Shown here: piece by piece, positions 7,108-15,204 of the stretch
Numbering within the stretch: the first letter of the stretch is position 1
Layout: the number at the start of each line of letters is the position of its first letter
Origin: an uncultured Bacilli bacterium
Lineage (GTDB): Bacteria; Bacillota_I; Bacilli_A; RF39; UBA660
DNA: 20,348 bases
Direction: 5' to 3'
Assembly (NCBI GenBank): GCA_910576985.1
Contig: CAJTLA010000013.1
Location: 9,678-30,025, forward strand
Notes under the pieces: generated by a model
Database searches by the model: none
Seen by the model: the letters and a program-made list of their open reading frames with translations, nothing else
What the model was told of the DNA's origin: nothing
Translations under genes and position numbers: made by a program

Positions 7108-7989
7108 TTATACAGAAACCTTCATCTTAATCTTTCCATGATGTTGATAATCTTCTAATTTGATATCAGATAATTCTCTAGAATTATCAAACTGAAAAAA
7201 GTCAGTAACTTCTGGATTCACCCACAATTTAGGAGCTTCAAAATCTCCTAACTCTTCATATCTTCGAATCTGCTCTTGAATTCCTGAAACTTCATTAACA
7301 TACAAATGAGCATCTTTCGCACTCCAATATAACATGCCTGGTTTCAGTCCAACCACTTGTGAAATCAAATGAACCAACACTGCATATTGCGTTACATTAA
7401 ATGGCAAACCAAGTCCTACATCAACAGAGCGTTGCGTTACAACTGCATTTAATTTTCCATCCGTTACATCCCACATACTATTCCAAACACAAGAAGGAAG
7501 TACAGCTGTATCCAAATACTCATCTTGCCATAAACTCATAATCATACGTCGATCTTCTGGATCTGTTTTTAATTTTTCAATCAGTTTTTGAGTCAACTGA
7601 TATTTTTTTACAATATATCCATAAGCTGTTCCAATTGTATGAGCCCATTCTTTGCCAAAATTTTTTTCAAATTTTATCTTTCCAGACTCATCATAAATTC
7701 TATATACTCCATCTGCATCTATTTTCCATTCATCCCATATATGAATCCCTCTATTTTGTAATTCCCTAACATCATTACTTTGCATTTGATAAAACCAAAG
7801 CATTTCAATCACTGCAGATTTAAACGCCACAAACTTTGTTGTTAATATTGGAAACTCATCTTGTAAATCAAAAGCCGTTGAATAATATGGAATTTTGATT
7901 GTATCCACTCCTGTTCGATTATGAACTTGCTTCCCTTCTAATAATATTTGTTTACACAAAGTTAAATATTCTTTATCCCATTTTGCCAT
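7108..7989 (-). CDS. thyA: Thymidylate synthase
   Basis: ThyA methylates dUMP to dTMP using methylene-tetrahydrofolate, releasing dihydrofolate. The 293-aa protein has NRTG (24-27, phosphate-binding Arg25), LPSCVW with the catalytic Cys167, QRSVDVGLGLPFN (186-198) and AKDAHLY near the dUMP site. Around the cysteine it resembles the Bacillus subtilis ThyA (phage phi3T) branch, PPCV-type, rather than the E. coli PCH form. It is the first gene of the thyA-folA-tmk unit and has its own extended -10 promoter; AAGGTGAGG precedes the ATG. Confidence 0.92.
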   Translation of the reverse strand: MAKWDKEYLTLCKQILLEGKQVHNRTGVDTIKIPYYSTAFDLQDEFPILTTKFVAFKSAVIEMLWFYQMQSNDVRELQNRGIHIWDEWKIDADGVYRIYDESGKIKFEKNFGKEWAHTIGTAYGYIVKKYQLTQKLIEKLKTDPEDRRMIMSLWQDEYLDTAVLPSCVWNSMWDVTDGKLNAVVTQRSVDVGLGLPFNVTQYAVLVHLISQVVGLKPGMLYWSAKDAHLYVNEVSGIQEQIRRYEELGDFEAPKLWVNPEVTDFFQFDNSRELSDIKLEDYQHHGKIKMKVSV

Positions 7990-8013
7990 TTAAAAACCTC
8001 ACCTTCTAAAAAA

Positions 8014-8042
8014 ATTATATCACAAACATATTTTCGTTTTAA
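8014..8042 (-). promoter_or_regulatory. Extended -10 promoter of thyA-folA-tmk
   Basis: TGATATAAT (TATAAT at 8014-8019) has a TTAAAA -35 candidate 17 bases upstream (8037-8042) that overlaps the stop codon of the HD-domain gene. The dTMP genes can thus be transcribed separately from the lepA unit. Confidence 0.6.
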
Positions 8043-8617
8043 TAAACAATGTCATTATTTTCAAATTTGATATCTAAATACTTTCGACTTGATAAAAAAT
8101 CACACATATGTACAAACTTCTGATATTTATTTTTAGGTTTTGGTAACACTACCTTACTATAAGGATTCGTATTCCACTCTCCCATATGACTCTCAATCAT
8201 TTCTGTAATGAAACTCAATTCAGAATCAGTTAAAGTAGTCTTATCTCTATGTTCGCGAATCAAATCGGCAACCACAATTGGATGATCAAAAACGGTATAT
8301 TTTCCCTGTGGAATTCCTTCTTTTACCCCATCATGTAACATTAAAGCAATTAAAATCATATCTTTCTCATCGCTTGTAAACACATACCCAATTGAATTAT
8401 TTGCCAAAATATCATAAGCAATTTTCATAGCAGCTTTTACATGTCTTACAAGTCCACCATCACCTAATGAAAAAGAGGGATGATACTTACCTGTAGAACT
8501 TGCTGGAATGACAAAAAAATAATCTGGTAATAATTCCAATAAAATCTCTGCATTTTCTCTAAAATGACTACTTTTAATATAACCCAACTCTTTTTTAAAT
8601 ACTTCTTTTTTATTCAT
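8039..8617 (-). CDS. HD-domain phosphohydrolase-like protein
   Basis: The 192-aa protein carries the spaced residues of a metal-dependent HD hydrolase: RHV (His59), LMLHDG (His95, Asp96), FDHP (His112), IESHMGEWNT (His144) and CDFLSSRKY (Asp173). Such proteins hydrolyse nucleotides, cyclic nucleotides or oligonucleotides; the substrate cannot be inferred here. The start at 8617 has AGGTG six bases upstream; the longer start begins on the GTG of that site. It overlaps the hemW end by eight bases and is the last gene of the lepA unit, directly before the thyA promoter. That placement would fit a nucleotide-related job but does not show one. Confidence 0.7.
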   Translation of the reverse strand: MNKKEVFKKELGYIKSSHFRENAEILLELLPDYFFVIPASSTGKYHPSFSLGDGGLVRHVKAAMKIAYDILANNSIGYVFTSDEKDMILIALMLHDGVKEGIPQGKYTVFDHPIVVADLIREHRDKTTLTDSELSFITEMIESHMGEWNTNPYSKVVLPKPKNKYQKFVHMCDFLSSRKYLDIKFENNDIVY

Positions 8618-9707
8618 ACTTCTCACCTATTAATTGGCACAAAATCTGATTGGAAATATAAACACAAGACTTTTCAATCTTTATATATCCATCTTCGATA
8701 ACCAACTTTCCTTCCTTTAACAACTGTTTTATCATAGCATGTTCACTAATATCAATACCATATTTTAAACGAAACTCCTGTATCGAAATACCATCTAACT
8801 TACGAAACCCCAATATAAGTTCATTCTCAATCATTTCATTAACAGACAAAGAATGAAACTCTTTTCTATAATTTCCTTTTATATATTCAGAAAAATTTTT
8901 CGTATTATCATAACGAATAGAATCAATATAACCAGAAGCGCCTAGTCCAAACCCATAATACTCCTGATTATTCCAATAAACTAAATTATGTTTAGAAAAA
9001 TATCCAAGTTTCCCAAAATTACTAATCTCATAATGAATAAATCCATAACTTACCAAAACTTGCTCAATCATTTCATACATCTCACGATCAAGATCTTCAG
9101 AAATCTCTTCCACATGATGAACACCTAACATAGTATGTGGTTCAATCATCAAAGAATAAATTGAAATATGAGGAATGTCAAGCTCTAAAAACGAATCCAA
9201 ATCAAACTTTAACTCCTCTAAAGTCTCATTTGGAACCGCATAAATCAAATCCACATTAATATTCGAAAATCCAATTCTTTTAAGCATTTCTATTTTTTCT
9301 TTCACTTCACTTTTTTTATGATGCCGATTTAAAAATCCCAAATATTTATCTAAAAACGTCTCCACTCCAATACTAATTCGAGTAACTCCATGTTCTATTA
9401 AAAATCGAGCCTTTTCTTCCGTAATATTCTCAATATTACATTCAAAAGTAAACTCTTGAACTTCACGAAGATCAAACTTATCAATAATGGAAAATAACTG
9501 CTTTAACTCATCATAAGAAAGAACACTAGGCGTTCCACCACCAATATAAATTGTATAAACAGGATCATATTGATAATAAGTATCTACTTCTATTTCTAGA
9601 TGTTTCAAATACTCTTTTACCCAATCTTCCCTGTAATAAAACTTTGAAAAATCACAATAAGAACAAATTGACTGACAAAAAGGAATATGTATATAAACAG
9701 ATTTCAT
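8610..9707 (-). CDS. hemW: Radical SAM heme chaperone HemW
   Basis: The 365-aa protein has an N-terminal radical-SAM motif, CQSICSYCDF (Cys11, Cys15, Cys18, then Phe20). GGGTPS (58-63) and the HemW-type C-terminal region follow. HemW (formerly HemN-like or YqeR) binds heme and passes it to respiratory proteins; it is not coproporphyrinogen oxidase. The gene often sits next to lepA in Firmicutes, and here a regulator gene lies between them. The ATG overlaps the preceding stop as ATGA, with no clear ribosome site, so translation is coupled. Confidence 0.85.
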   Translation of the reverse strand: MKSVYIHIPFCQSICSYCDFSKFYYREDWVKEYLKHLEIEVDTYYQYDPVYTIYIGGGTPSVLSYDELKQLFSIIDKFDLREVQEFTFECNIENITEEKARFLIEHGVTRISIGVETFLDKYLGFLNRHHKKSEVKEKIEMLKRIGFSNINVDLIYAVPNETLEELKFDLDSFLELDIPHISIYSLMIEPHTMLGVHHVEEISEDLDREMYEMIEQVLVSYGFIHYEISNFGKLGYFSKHNLVYWNNQEYYGFGLGASGYIDSIRYDNTKNFSEYIKGNYRKEFHSLSVNEMIENELILGFRKLDGISIQEFRLKYGIDISEHAMIKQLLKEGKLVIEDGYIKIEKSCVYISNQILCQLIGEKYE

Positions 9708-10231
9708 TTTTGATGATACGAAGTAAACGTTCCATCTTCTTTTCTAGGTTGTGATTTTGCACTCGTATTAGGACCATTCCCATTTTGATTGTTAAGAGTA
9801 CTTAAACGATTTAACGATAATTGTTCCTTTATCTGAAATAACACTTCTGGATTTTTTTCTATAAGTAGCACCCTTCTTGTCAAATCATCATAAATAATAT
9901 CAAACGTTTCTCCCATTTCCTCCGCAATCTGTGAAATAGTGAGCCCTTGCAATAACAAAGTAACAGCACGATAAATTCGCTTTTGAACTTCTATAGAAGT
10001 CACATCCTTAGGTGTATTATGACCGATAACCTGTTTTACTAATTTATAACGTTCTAGATCTATCTTTACAAGACGTTCAGTTAAATACTTACTCACTGTA
10101 CAATTACTAATTGGAAATCGATTTTCAGTGAAATATGAAGCTGTTTTCCTCGTAGAAGAACCCGTTTCAATCGTATAATCAGCAACTTCTAATACACGTT
10201 GTTTAATTTCTTCATCACTTAGTTTTTTCAT
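9704..10231 (-). CDS. SpoIIID-like DNA-binding protein with two HTH regions
   Basis: The N-terminal 60 residues (YTIETGSSTRKTASYFTENR, then SNCTVSKYLTERL) match the SpoIIID pattern of IxETxxTxRxxAxxF followed by S-x-x-TV-x-x-x-L-x-ERL. SpoIIID regulates mother-cell sporulation genes. This protein is 175 aa against about 90 for SpoIIID. It adds a second HTH-like segment, LTISQIAEEMGETFDIIYDDL (about 97-117), and a low-complexity Asn/Gly/Ser-rich tail. It starts five bases after lepA, using a GAGGAG that lies within the last lepA codons, and overlaps hemW by four bases. A sporulation role is inference from the fold. Confidence 0.6.
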   Translation of the reverse strand: MKKLSDEEIKQRVLEVADYTIETGSSTRKTASYFTENRFPISNCTVSKYLTERLVKIDLERYKLVKQVIGHNTPKDVTSIEVQKRIYRAVTLLLQGLTISQIAEEMGETFDIIYDDLTRRVLLIEKNPEVLFQIKEQLSLNRLSTLNNQNGNGPNTSAKSQPRKEDGTFTSYHQK

Positions 10232-10236
10232 ATCAT

Positions 10237-12036
10237 TTACTCCTCTTCCATACTTAATACAGACAAAAAAGCCTCTTGTGGTATTTCCACATTTCCAACC
10301 ATTTTCATCCTTTTCTTTCCTTCTTTTTGTTTTTCTAAAAGTTTTCGCTTTCGACTAACATCTCCACCATAACATTTCGCAAGAACATCTTTCCTAACCG
10401 CTTTAATATCAGCACGAGCAATCACCTTATTTCCAATGGAAGCTTGAATCGGTACTTCAAATTGTTGTCTTGGAATTAACTTCCGCAATGCCTCAACAAC
10501 AGCTTTTCCACGTTTATAAGCAAAATCTTTATGTACAATCACACTTAAAGCATCTACTGCTTCCCCATTGAGTAAAATATCCATTTTGACCAAATCACTA
10601 GCTTTATACCCTATCAATTCATAATCAAACGAAGCATAACCTTTCGTAGATGATTTCAATTTATCAAAAAAATCATATACAATTTCTGAAAGCGGGATTT
10701 CATAGTGAATACTTACTCGAGTTGGATCTAAATATTCCATCGAAATATAGGTACCACGCTTATCCTGACAAAGCTCCATAATGGCTCCTATATAATGACT
10801 AGGCACAAAAATATTTGTTCGAATATAAGGCTCTTTGATCTCTGCTATTTTTTGACGTTCTGGCATTTTAACAGGACTATCTACTAAAATGCTCGTTTTA
10901 TCAGTTAGCTTCACATCATAAATAACAGATGGACTTGTTGCAATTAAATCAATTTGAAACTCTCGTTCAATTCTTTCTTGTATAATCTCCATATGAAGTA
11001 ACCCTAAAAAACCACATCGAAATCCAAAGCCTAAAGCTTTTGAGGTTTCTGGTTCAAATTCCAAAGAAGCATCATTTAATTTTAGTTTTTCTAAAGCTTC
11101 TCTTAGTTCTGGAAACTTACTTGAAATGGTTGGATATAACCCACAAAATACCATCGGTTTCATTGGTTTATACCCAGGAAGAGTCTCTTTAGCAGGTTTC
11201 TCTGCCAAAGTAATGGTGTCTCCTACTTTCACATCCTCAATACTCTTAATACTCCCTACAATATATCCAACTTCACCTGTAACGAGTTCTTTTTTCTTAA
11301 TTTCTTTAGGATCATGAATCCCCAATTCTACAACATCATAAATAGCACTAGTAGCCATCATCTTAATTTTATCTCCTAAAGATAAAGTCCCATTTACAAT
11401 GCGTGCAAGTATAACAATCCCACGATAAGGATCATAATAACTATCAAAAATCAAAGCCTGAAGTGGATCAGATTTTTGTCCCTTTGGAGAACCAACTCGA
11501 TCGATAATCGCTTCTACTAATTCCTCAATTCCGATTCCATTTTTCGCACTTGTTAAAATAAATTCATCTTCATCAAATCCCAATGTATCTGATAACTCTT
11601 TTTTTACTTTTTCAGGATCAGCATTAGGTAAATCAATTTTATTAATCACTGGAATAATGGTTAAATTATTATCTAACGCTAAATAAAGATTTGCTAATGT
11701 CTGAGCCTCAATGCCTTGAGCAGCATCTACAACAAGGATAGCACCTTCACAAGCCGCCAAACTGCGACTAACTTCATAACTAAAATCCACATGACCAGGT
11801 GTATCAATTAAATGAAGAATAAAATCCTCACCCTTATAATGATATTTCAATTGGACTGTATTTAATTTAATCGTAATCCCACGTTCTCTTTCAATATCCA
11901 TATTATCCAATAATTGATCTTGTCTTTCTCTTTCTGTAATTGCTCCTGTTACTTCTAAAATACGATCAGCTAATGTACTTTTTCCATGATCAATATGTGC
12001 GATAATTGAAAAATTTCTAATATTTTCTTGCTTCAT
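10237..12036 (-). CDS. lepA: Elongation factor 4 (LepA) GTPase
   Basis: The 599-aa protein has the full EF4 pattern: AHIDHGKSTLADRIL (G1), RERGITIKLNTV (G2), DTPGHVDFSYEV (G3), NKIDLP (G4), and TSAKNGIGIEEL (G5). It ends in the EF4-specific C-terminal domain, with KCYGGDVSRKRKLLEKQKEGKKRMK. EF4 acts on the ribosome and affects initiation and elongation under stress. The start is the ATG at 12036, with AGGTGA six bases upstream; the longer reading starts on that GTG. It is the first gene of a unit that continues with the SpoIIID-like gene, hemW and the HD gene. Confidence 0.96.
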   Translation of the reverse strand: MKQENIRNFSIIAHIDHGKSTLADRILEVTGAITERERQDQLLDNMDIERERGITIKLNTVQLKYHYKGEDFILHLIDTPGHVDFSYEVSRSLAACEGAILVVDAAQGIEAQTLANLYLALDNNLTIIPVINKIDLPNADPEKVKKELSDTLGFDEDEFILTSAKNGIGIEELVEAIIDRVGSPKGQKSDPLQALIFDSYYDPYRGIVILARIVNGTLSLGDKIKMMATSAIYDVVELGIHDPKEIKKKELVTGEVGYIVGSIKSIEDVKVGDTITLAEKPAKETLPGYKPMKPMVFCGLYPTISSKFPELREALEKLKLNDASLEFEPETSKALGFGFRCGFLGLLHMEIIQERIEREFQIDLIATSPSVIYDVKLTDKTSILVDSPVKMPERQKIAEIKEPYIRTNIFVPSHYIGAIMELCQDKRGTYISMEYLDPTRVSIHYEIPLSEIVYDFFDKLKSSTKGYASFDYELIGYKASDLVKMDILLNGEAVDALSVIVHKDFAYKRGKAVVEALRKLIPRQQFEVPIQASIGNKVIARADIKAVRKDVLAKCYGGDVSRKRKLLEKQKEGKKRMKMVGNVEIPQEAFLSVLSMEEE

Positions 12037-12053
12037 GAATCTCACCTGTATTT

Positions 12054-12082
12054 ATTATACATGATTTTACAAGTAAAGTAAA
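12054..12082 (-). promoter_or_regulatory. Promoter of the lepA unit
   Basis: TATAAT (12054-12059) and TTTACT (12077-12082) are 17 bases apart on the minus strand. They lie between the terminator of the sensor kinase and lepA. Confidence 0.5.
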
Positions 12083-12121
12083 AGAAAAAGAACTCAGATA
12101 TCGTAATACCCAAAGTTCTTT
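12071..12121 (-). terminator. Intrinsic terminator of the two-component operon
   Basis: AAAGAACT (minus strand, 12121-12114) pairs with AGTTCTTT (12094-12087). The interior can pair further as GGTAT-TACG-ATATC, and a T-rich tail TTCTTTTAC follows. The stem starts in the last codons of the sensor kinase. Confidence 0.75.
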
Positions 12122-13385
12122 ATTTAATCATAAAACTAACACCTTTCTTTTCATTTTTAACAACAATTTCATAATGAAACAAAGCAAGCGTTTTTTTAAT
12201 AATCGAAAGCCCTAACCCAAATTGACCTTTCATACCTTTTTTGTAAGGAGTAAAGATATCATTTAATATAGTAACATCAATATTAGGTCCATCATTATAA
12301 AAAGTAATTCGATGATTTTTAATAGTCGCTTTTACACTTTTTTCAGCATATCTGATAAAGTTGTTAAACATATTATCAATAATGGCCTCCCACATGTCCT
12401 CTGTTCCTCTAAATATGGTCGTCTTATCACCAATATAGATTTCCCATTGGACATCAGGCCTCTGTACTTTAAACTTTTCAATAGATTTTTTTAATATTTC
12501 AGATATATCAACAGTCTTATCTTGATAATATTTTAAGTCTTTCATATAATTTAATTTATTTAAATATAGTAAGGAGTGTACTTTGATTTCTAATTTATTA
12601 ACTTGCTCTTTTATTATCTGATAACCCTTTTCTCTATCTTCTACGCCATCTTCTATGGCCTCTATATATGATTTTATTACAGTGAGAGGAGTTTTAAAAT
12701 CATGAGAAATGTTTTGATACATCTGGTTTTTATACTCTTCTTGTTCTTTTAATGTTACACGCATATCATCAATTGCTTTTGATAAAGCCTGCAACTCATC
12801 ATCCGTTCGATAATGATAACGATCTACATAATGATCATTATCCAAATTATCGACTTTATCTTTTAAATTTTCAATCTTTAAAATTAATCTTCTACTCCAG
12901 AGAATAATAAGAGCAGTAATTAATAATAAAGTAATTAGTAAAATAGGAAATATTGTATAAAGAATATCCTCACGGATTTTATTAATATAATTGTTATTTG
13001 TAAGAGCTATTTTGGTAACATACTCATTATTAGAGGTATAATAATAATAAGTTTTACCAAGATAAATAAATTTACCATAACCCTCTTTAATATGTTTTAA
13101 AATTTGACTTGGTGTTGCTGTTATAATATCTTCTAAATTATCAGAAACAACCACCTTATTTGATGAATTAATATATAGATAAGCAATATCTGTACTCACG
13201 ATATCATCTTTTATTTCTGGGCGAATTAATTCTAATGGTTGCTTTAAATAATTATAAATATTTCGTTCATAAACTGGGAGCAATACTTTAGGAAGTAATA
13301 TCCCTAAACTTAAAAATATAATTCCTACTAATAAAATTCCCATAGATAATAATTGTCTAAATAAACTATATTTCATTGGTCTCAT
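12120..13385 (-). CDS. CssS-like sensor histidine kinase
   Basis: The 421-aa membrane kinase has a helix at about 12-36, an extracytoplasmic domain (37-142), a second helix (143-164), a HAMP-like linker, the H-box NISHDFKTPLT with His228, an N-box DNMFNNFIRYAE (337-348), G1 YNDGPNID (363-370) and G2 GQFGLGLSI (387-395). The H-box region, the NxIRYAE N-box and the G boxes resemble CssS, the B. subtilis secretion-stress sensor. The extracytoplasmic domain has no obvious family. Its ATG overlaps the response-regulator stop (ATGA), showing coupling. No htrA-type protease is nearby, so a CssS role is inference. Confidence 0.8.
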   Translation of the reverse strand: MRPMKYSLFRQLLSMGILLVGIIFLSLGILLPKVLLPVYERNIYNYLKQPLELIRPEIKDDIVSTDIAYLYINSSNKVVVSDNLEDIITATPSQILKHIKEGYGKFIYLGKTYYYYTSNNEYVTKIALTNNNYINKIREDILYTIFPILLITLLLITALIILWSRRLILKIENLKDKVDNLDNDHYVDRYHYRTDDELQALSKAIDDMRVTLKEQEEYKNQMYQNISHDFKTPLTVIKSYIEAIEDGVEDREKGYQIIKEQVNKLEIKVHSLLYLNKLNYMKDLKYYQDKTVDISEILKKSIEKFKVQRPDVQWEIYIGDKTTIFRGTEDMWEAIIDNMFNNFIRYAEKSVKATIKNHRITFYNDGPNIDVTILNDIFTPYKKGMKGQFGLGLSIIKKTLALFHYEIVVKNEKKGVSFMIK

Positions 13386-14041
13386 GTTAATCGATATCCA
13401 TATCCATATAATGTATTGATGTGAATGTTAGGCATTTTTTTTCGCAATCTTCTAACCAAATCATCCACAACTCGATCACTTCCAAAATAATCTTCTCCCC
13501 ATACATTTTTCAAAATATCATCACGACTAAATGATTGATTTTGATTATTTAAAAACATAACCAACAAATCAAATTCTAAAGTCGTTAAGACAATTTCTTT
13601 TTCACCAAAATATACGAGTCGTTTTCCAAAATCAATATCATATCCTTCATAATTTATTTTTTCACTTTTTTTATTATAAACCCTTTTAATAAAATTATTG
13701 ACTCTTAATACCAATTCTTTTGGTGAATAAGGCTTTGTAATATAATCATCACTTCCTAATTCTAAACCAATAATTTTATCTAAATCTTGATCTCTAGCGG
13801 ATGTGAATATAACTGGGACTTCTGGACTAGTATCTCTAATTTTTTTGATTAAATCATAACCACTAATACTGTCCCCTAACATAATATCCAAAACCCATAA
13901 ATGAATGGTTTCACTTCCTATATAGTCCATCGCGTCTTCTCCATTATAGAAGTTTACTACTTCATAGTTCTCGCGTTCTAAATAGGATTTCATCAAGTTA
14001 TTTAAATTTACTTCATCTTCTACTAAACAAATTCGATACAT
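13382..14041 (-). CDS. CssR-like OmpR-family response regulator
   Basis: The 219-aa protein has a receiver domain with the acidic pocket EDE (8-10), phospho-acceptor Asp52 in WVLDIML, Thr80 and Lys103 in TKP. A winged-helix DNA-binding domain (about 125-219) ends in FGSDRVVDDLVRRLRKKM and TLYGYGYR. These phrases and HLWVLDIML closely resemble CssR of B. subtilis, which activates quality-control proteases on secretion stress. The ATG follows GAGGTG. It is the first gene of the two-gene operon, with an extended -10 promoter close upstream. Confidence 0.85.
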   Translation of the reverse strand: MYRICLVEDEVNLNNLMKSYLERENYEVVNFYNGEDAMDYIGSETIHLWVLDIMLGDSISGYDLIKKIRDTSPEVPVIFTSARDQDLDKIIGLELGSDDYITKPYSPKELVLRVNNFIKRVYNKKSEKINYEGYDIDFGKRLVYFGEKEIVLTTLEFDLLVMFLNNQNQSFSRDDILKNVWGEDYFGSDRVVDDLVRRLRKKMPNIHINTLYGYGYRLT

Positions 14042-14372
14042 AACTACACCTCGTCTAATAGTATAACACTAATCTTTTGCTTTTTCTACTATCTCCACCT
14101 CCTGATTCCACTTTCTTTTTAGGAGTGTATTTGTTATATTTTTGTATTTACATATAAGTTATTTTTGTGAGCTGTGTTTATTTTTTTCTATTTTATCACC
14201 TCCACTACAACCAGTATATAAAACAATTGCGGATAGATTTTGATAAAATTATGGGAAATTGTGGAAAAGAAAAAAATAAGACCAAAAATATCATATTTAG
14301 ATATACATAGTATTTTTGAAGAATCAAGATTTTTGTTATATCACTTTTTATAAAACATACAAAAAAAATCAA
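14042..14372 (-). other. Intergenic region upstream of the response regulator
   Basis: This 331-base stretch holds the response-regulator promoter (14060-14068), the terminator of the zinc-ribbon gene (14361-14386), an AT-rich inverted repeat CAAAAATA / TATTTTTG (14283-14318), and an open minus-strand frame without a start (14159-14245). That frame reads LSAIVLYTGCSGGDK, like a lipoprotein signal end. Two similar SD-bearing segments, GGAGGTGATAAAATAGAAAAA and GGAGGTGGAGATAGTAG, lie near 14090-14200. It may be the wreck of a small lipoprotein gene. I see no intact gene here. Confidence 0.25.
14060..14068 (-). promoter_or_regulatory. Extended -10 of the two-component operon
   Basis: TGTTATACT on the minus strand (TATACT at 14060-14065, TG at 14067-14068) is 12 bases upstream of the GAGGTG site. 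No good -35 is visible 17 bases upstream. That is common for extended -10 promoters and for activator-dependent, autoregulated ones. Confidence 0.45.
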
Positions 14373-14386
14373 TTATAAAACTGATT
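14361..14386 (-). terminator. Weak intrinsic terminator after the zinc-ribbon gene
   Basis: AATCAG / TTGATT (14381-14386 and 14367-14372) forms a 6-bp stem with one G-U pair and an 8-nt loop covering the stop codon, followed by six or more T residues on the minus strand. Confidence 0.5.
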
Positions 14387-15110
14387 CATTCGAGTCCTCC
14401 ATTGGAGAACCACATAAAAAGCAAACTTTTGCATCCATTCCCAATTTAGATCCACATTTTGGACAAATTTTAAATTGGTCTAAATTTCCTACCTTAATTG
14501 GTTTTGCGTCTGGATTTAACAAAGGATCATCATTTTCGTCAATCGTAACTACTTTCTTTTGAATAGTCACAGATCTATCTTGATCTTGCCATGTTGTATC
14601 ATTATCAATTTCAAGAATTACATCATTTTGTTCTTCTACAATACCTAAAGAATTGACCTCTCCATTCTGAGATACTACTTCTTCCACATCAGGAAATTGA
14701 TTATACATAGTTGAATTTTGATCTTGCGGACGAATCATTCCAATTTCTTCTTCTGCTTGATAAAGACTGCTTGAGAATGCTAAAACAGGATAAAAAATCA
14801 TAGGAAGTAAACACATACCAATCCGAAACCACATTTTTTTATCAAATTGTTTTCCAAGCCAAATAGAAACTAACCAAAACACAAGCACATTAACAACAGG
14901 AATAAAAAACAATGGAATTAAAAAAATAGGAAGTTCTGCAATTTGAAGTAACAAATATAAGTTATAAATAGGAATCAATATTTTATATCCATCAATATTC
15001 GCCTTTTCAAAAATCCGAAAACCAGCAACAATCATAATCAATAAAAAAATAATAGAAAAAATGAGCACTGGCCAAAAAAAATCATATACAAAATTTATAA
15101 AAAAATTCAT
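14373..15110 (-). CDS. DUF5684-like membrane protein with C-terminal zinc ribbon
   Basis: The N-terminal 115 residues hold four likely membrane helices (about 9-31, 42-58, 62-84 and 96-114) and the phrase FEKANIDGYKILIPIYN (34-50), typical of DUF5684 proteins. A long acidic, probably disordered stretch follows (118-205). The protein ends in a four-cysteine zinc ribbon, CPKCG and CFLCG (Cys216, 219, 230, 233). Function is unknown; DUF5684 proteins are linked with the cell envelope and signal-peptidase-like contexts. The ATG follows GGAGAGG, and an extended -10 promoter lies upstream. The ribbon should be cytoplasmic if there is an even number of helices. Confidence 0.65.
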   Translation of the reverse strand: MNFFINFVYDFFWPVLIFSIIFLLIMIVAGFRIFEKANIDGYKILIPIYNLYLLLQIAELPIFLIPLFFIPVVNVLVFWLVSIWLGKQFDKKMWFRIGMCLLPMIFYPVLAFSSSLYQAEEEIGMIRPQDQNSTMYNQFPDVEEVVSQNGEVNSLGIVEEQNDVILEIDNDTTWQDQDRSVTIQKKVVTIDENDDPLLNPDAKPIKVGNLDQFKICPKCGSKLGMDAKVCFLCGSPMEDSNESVL

Positions 15111-15133
15111 CTGATCCTCTCCTTACTCTAAAT

Positions 15134-15142
15134 ATTATAACA
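15134..15142 (-). promoter_or_regulatory. Extended -10 promoter of the zinc-ribbon gene
   Basis: TGTTATAAT (TATAAT at 15134-15139) lies 13 bases before the GGAGAGG site; a weak TTGGAT (16-base spacing) is the best -35. Confidence 0.5.
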
Positions 15143-15204
15143 CATCCCACTTAAAATCCAAATAAGTTGTATTAAATTTTAAATAATGAATGATCATAAA
15201 AATA

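Noticed and set aside
14283..14318. 8-bp inverted repeat CAAAAATA/TATTTTTG as a terminator
   Set aside because: The stem is almost entirely A-T with a 20-nt loop and no T tract, so it is not a convincing terminator.
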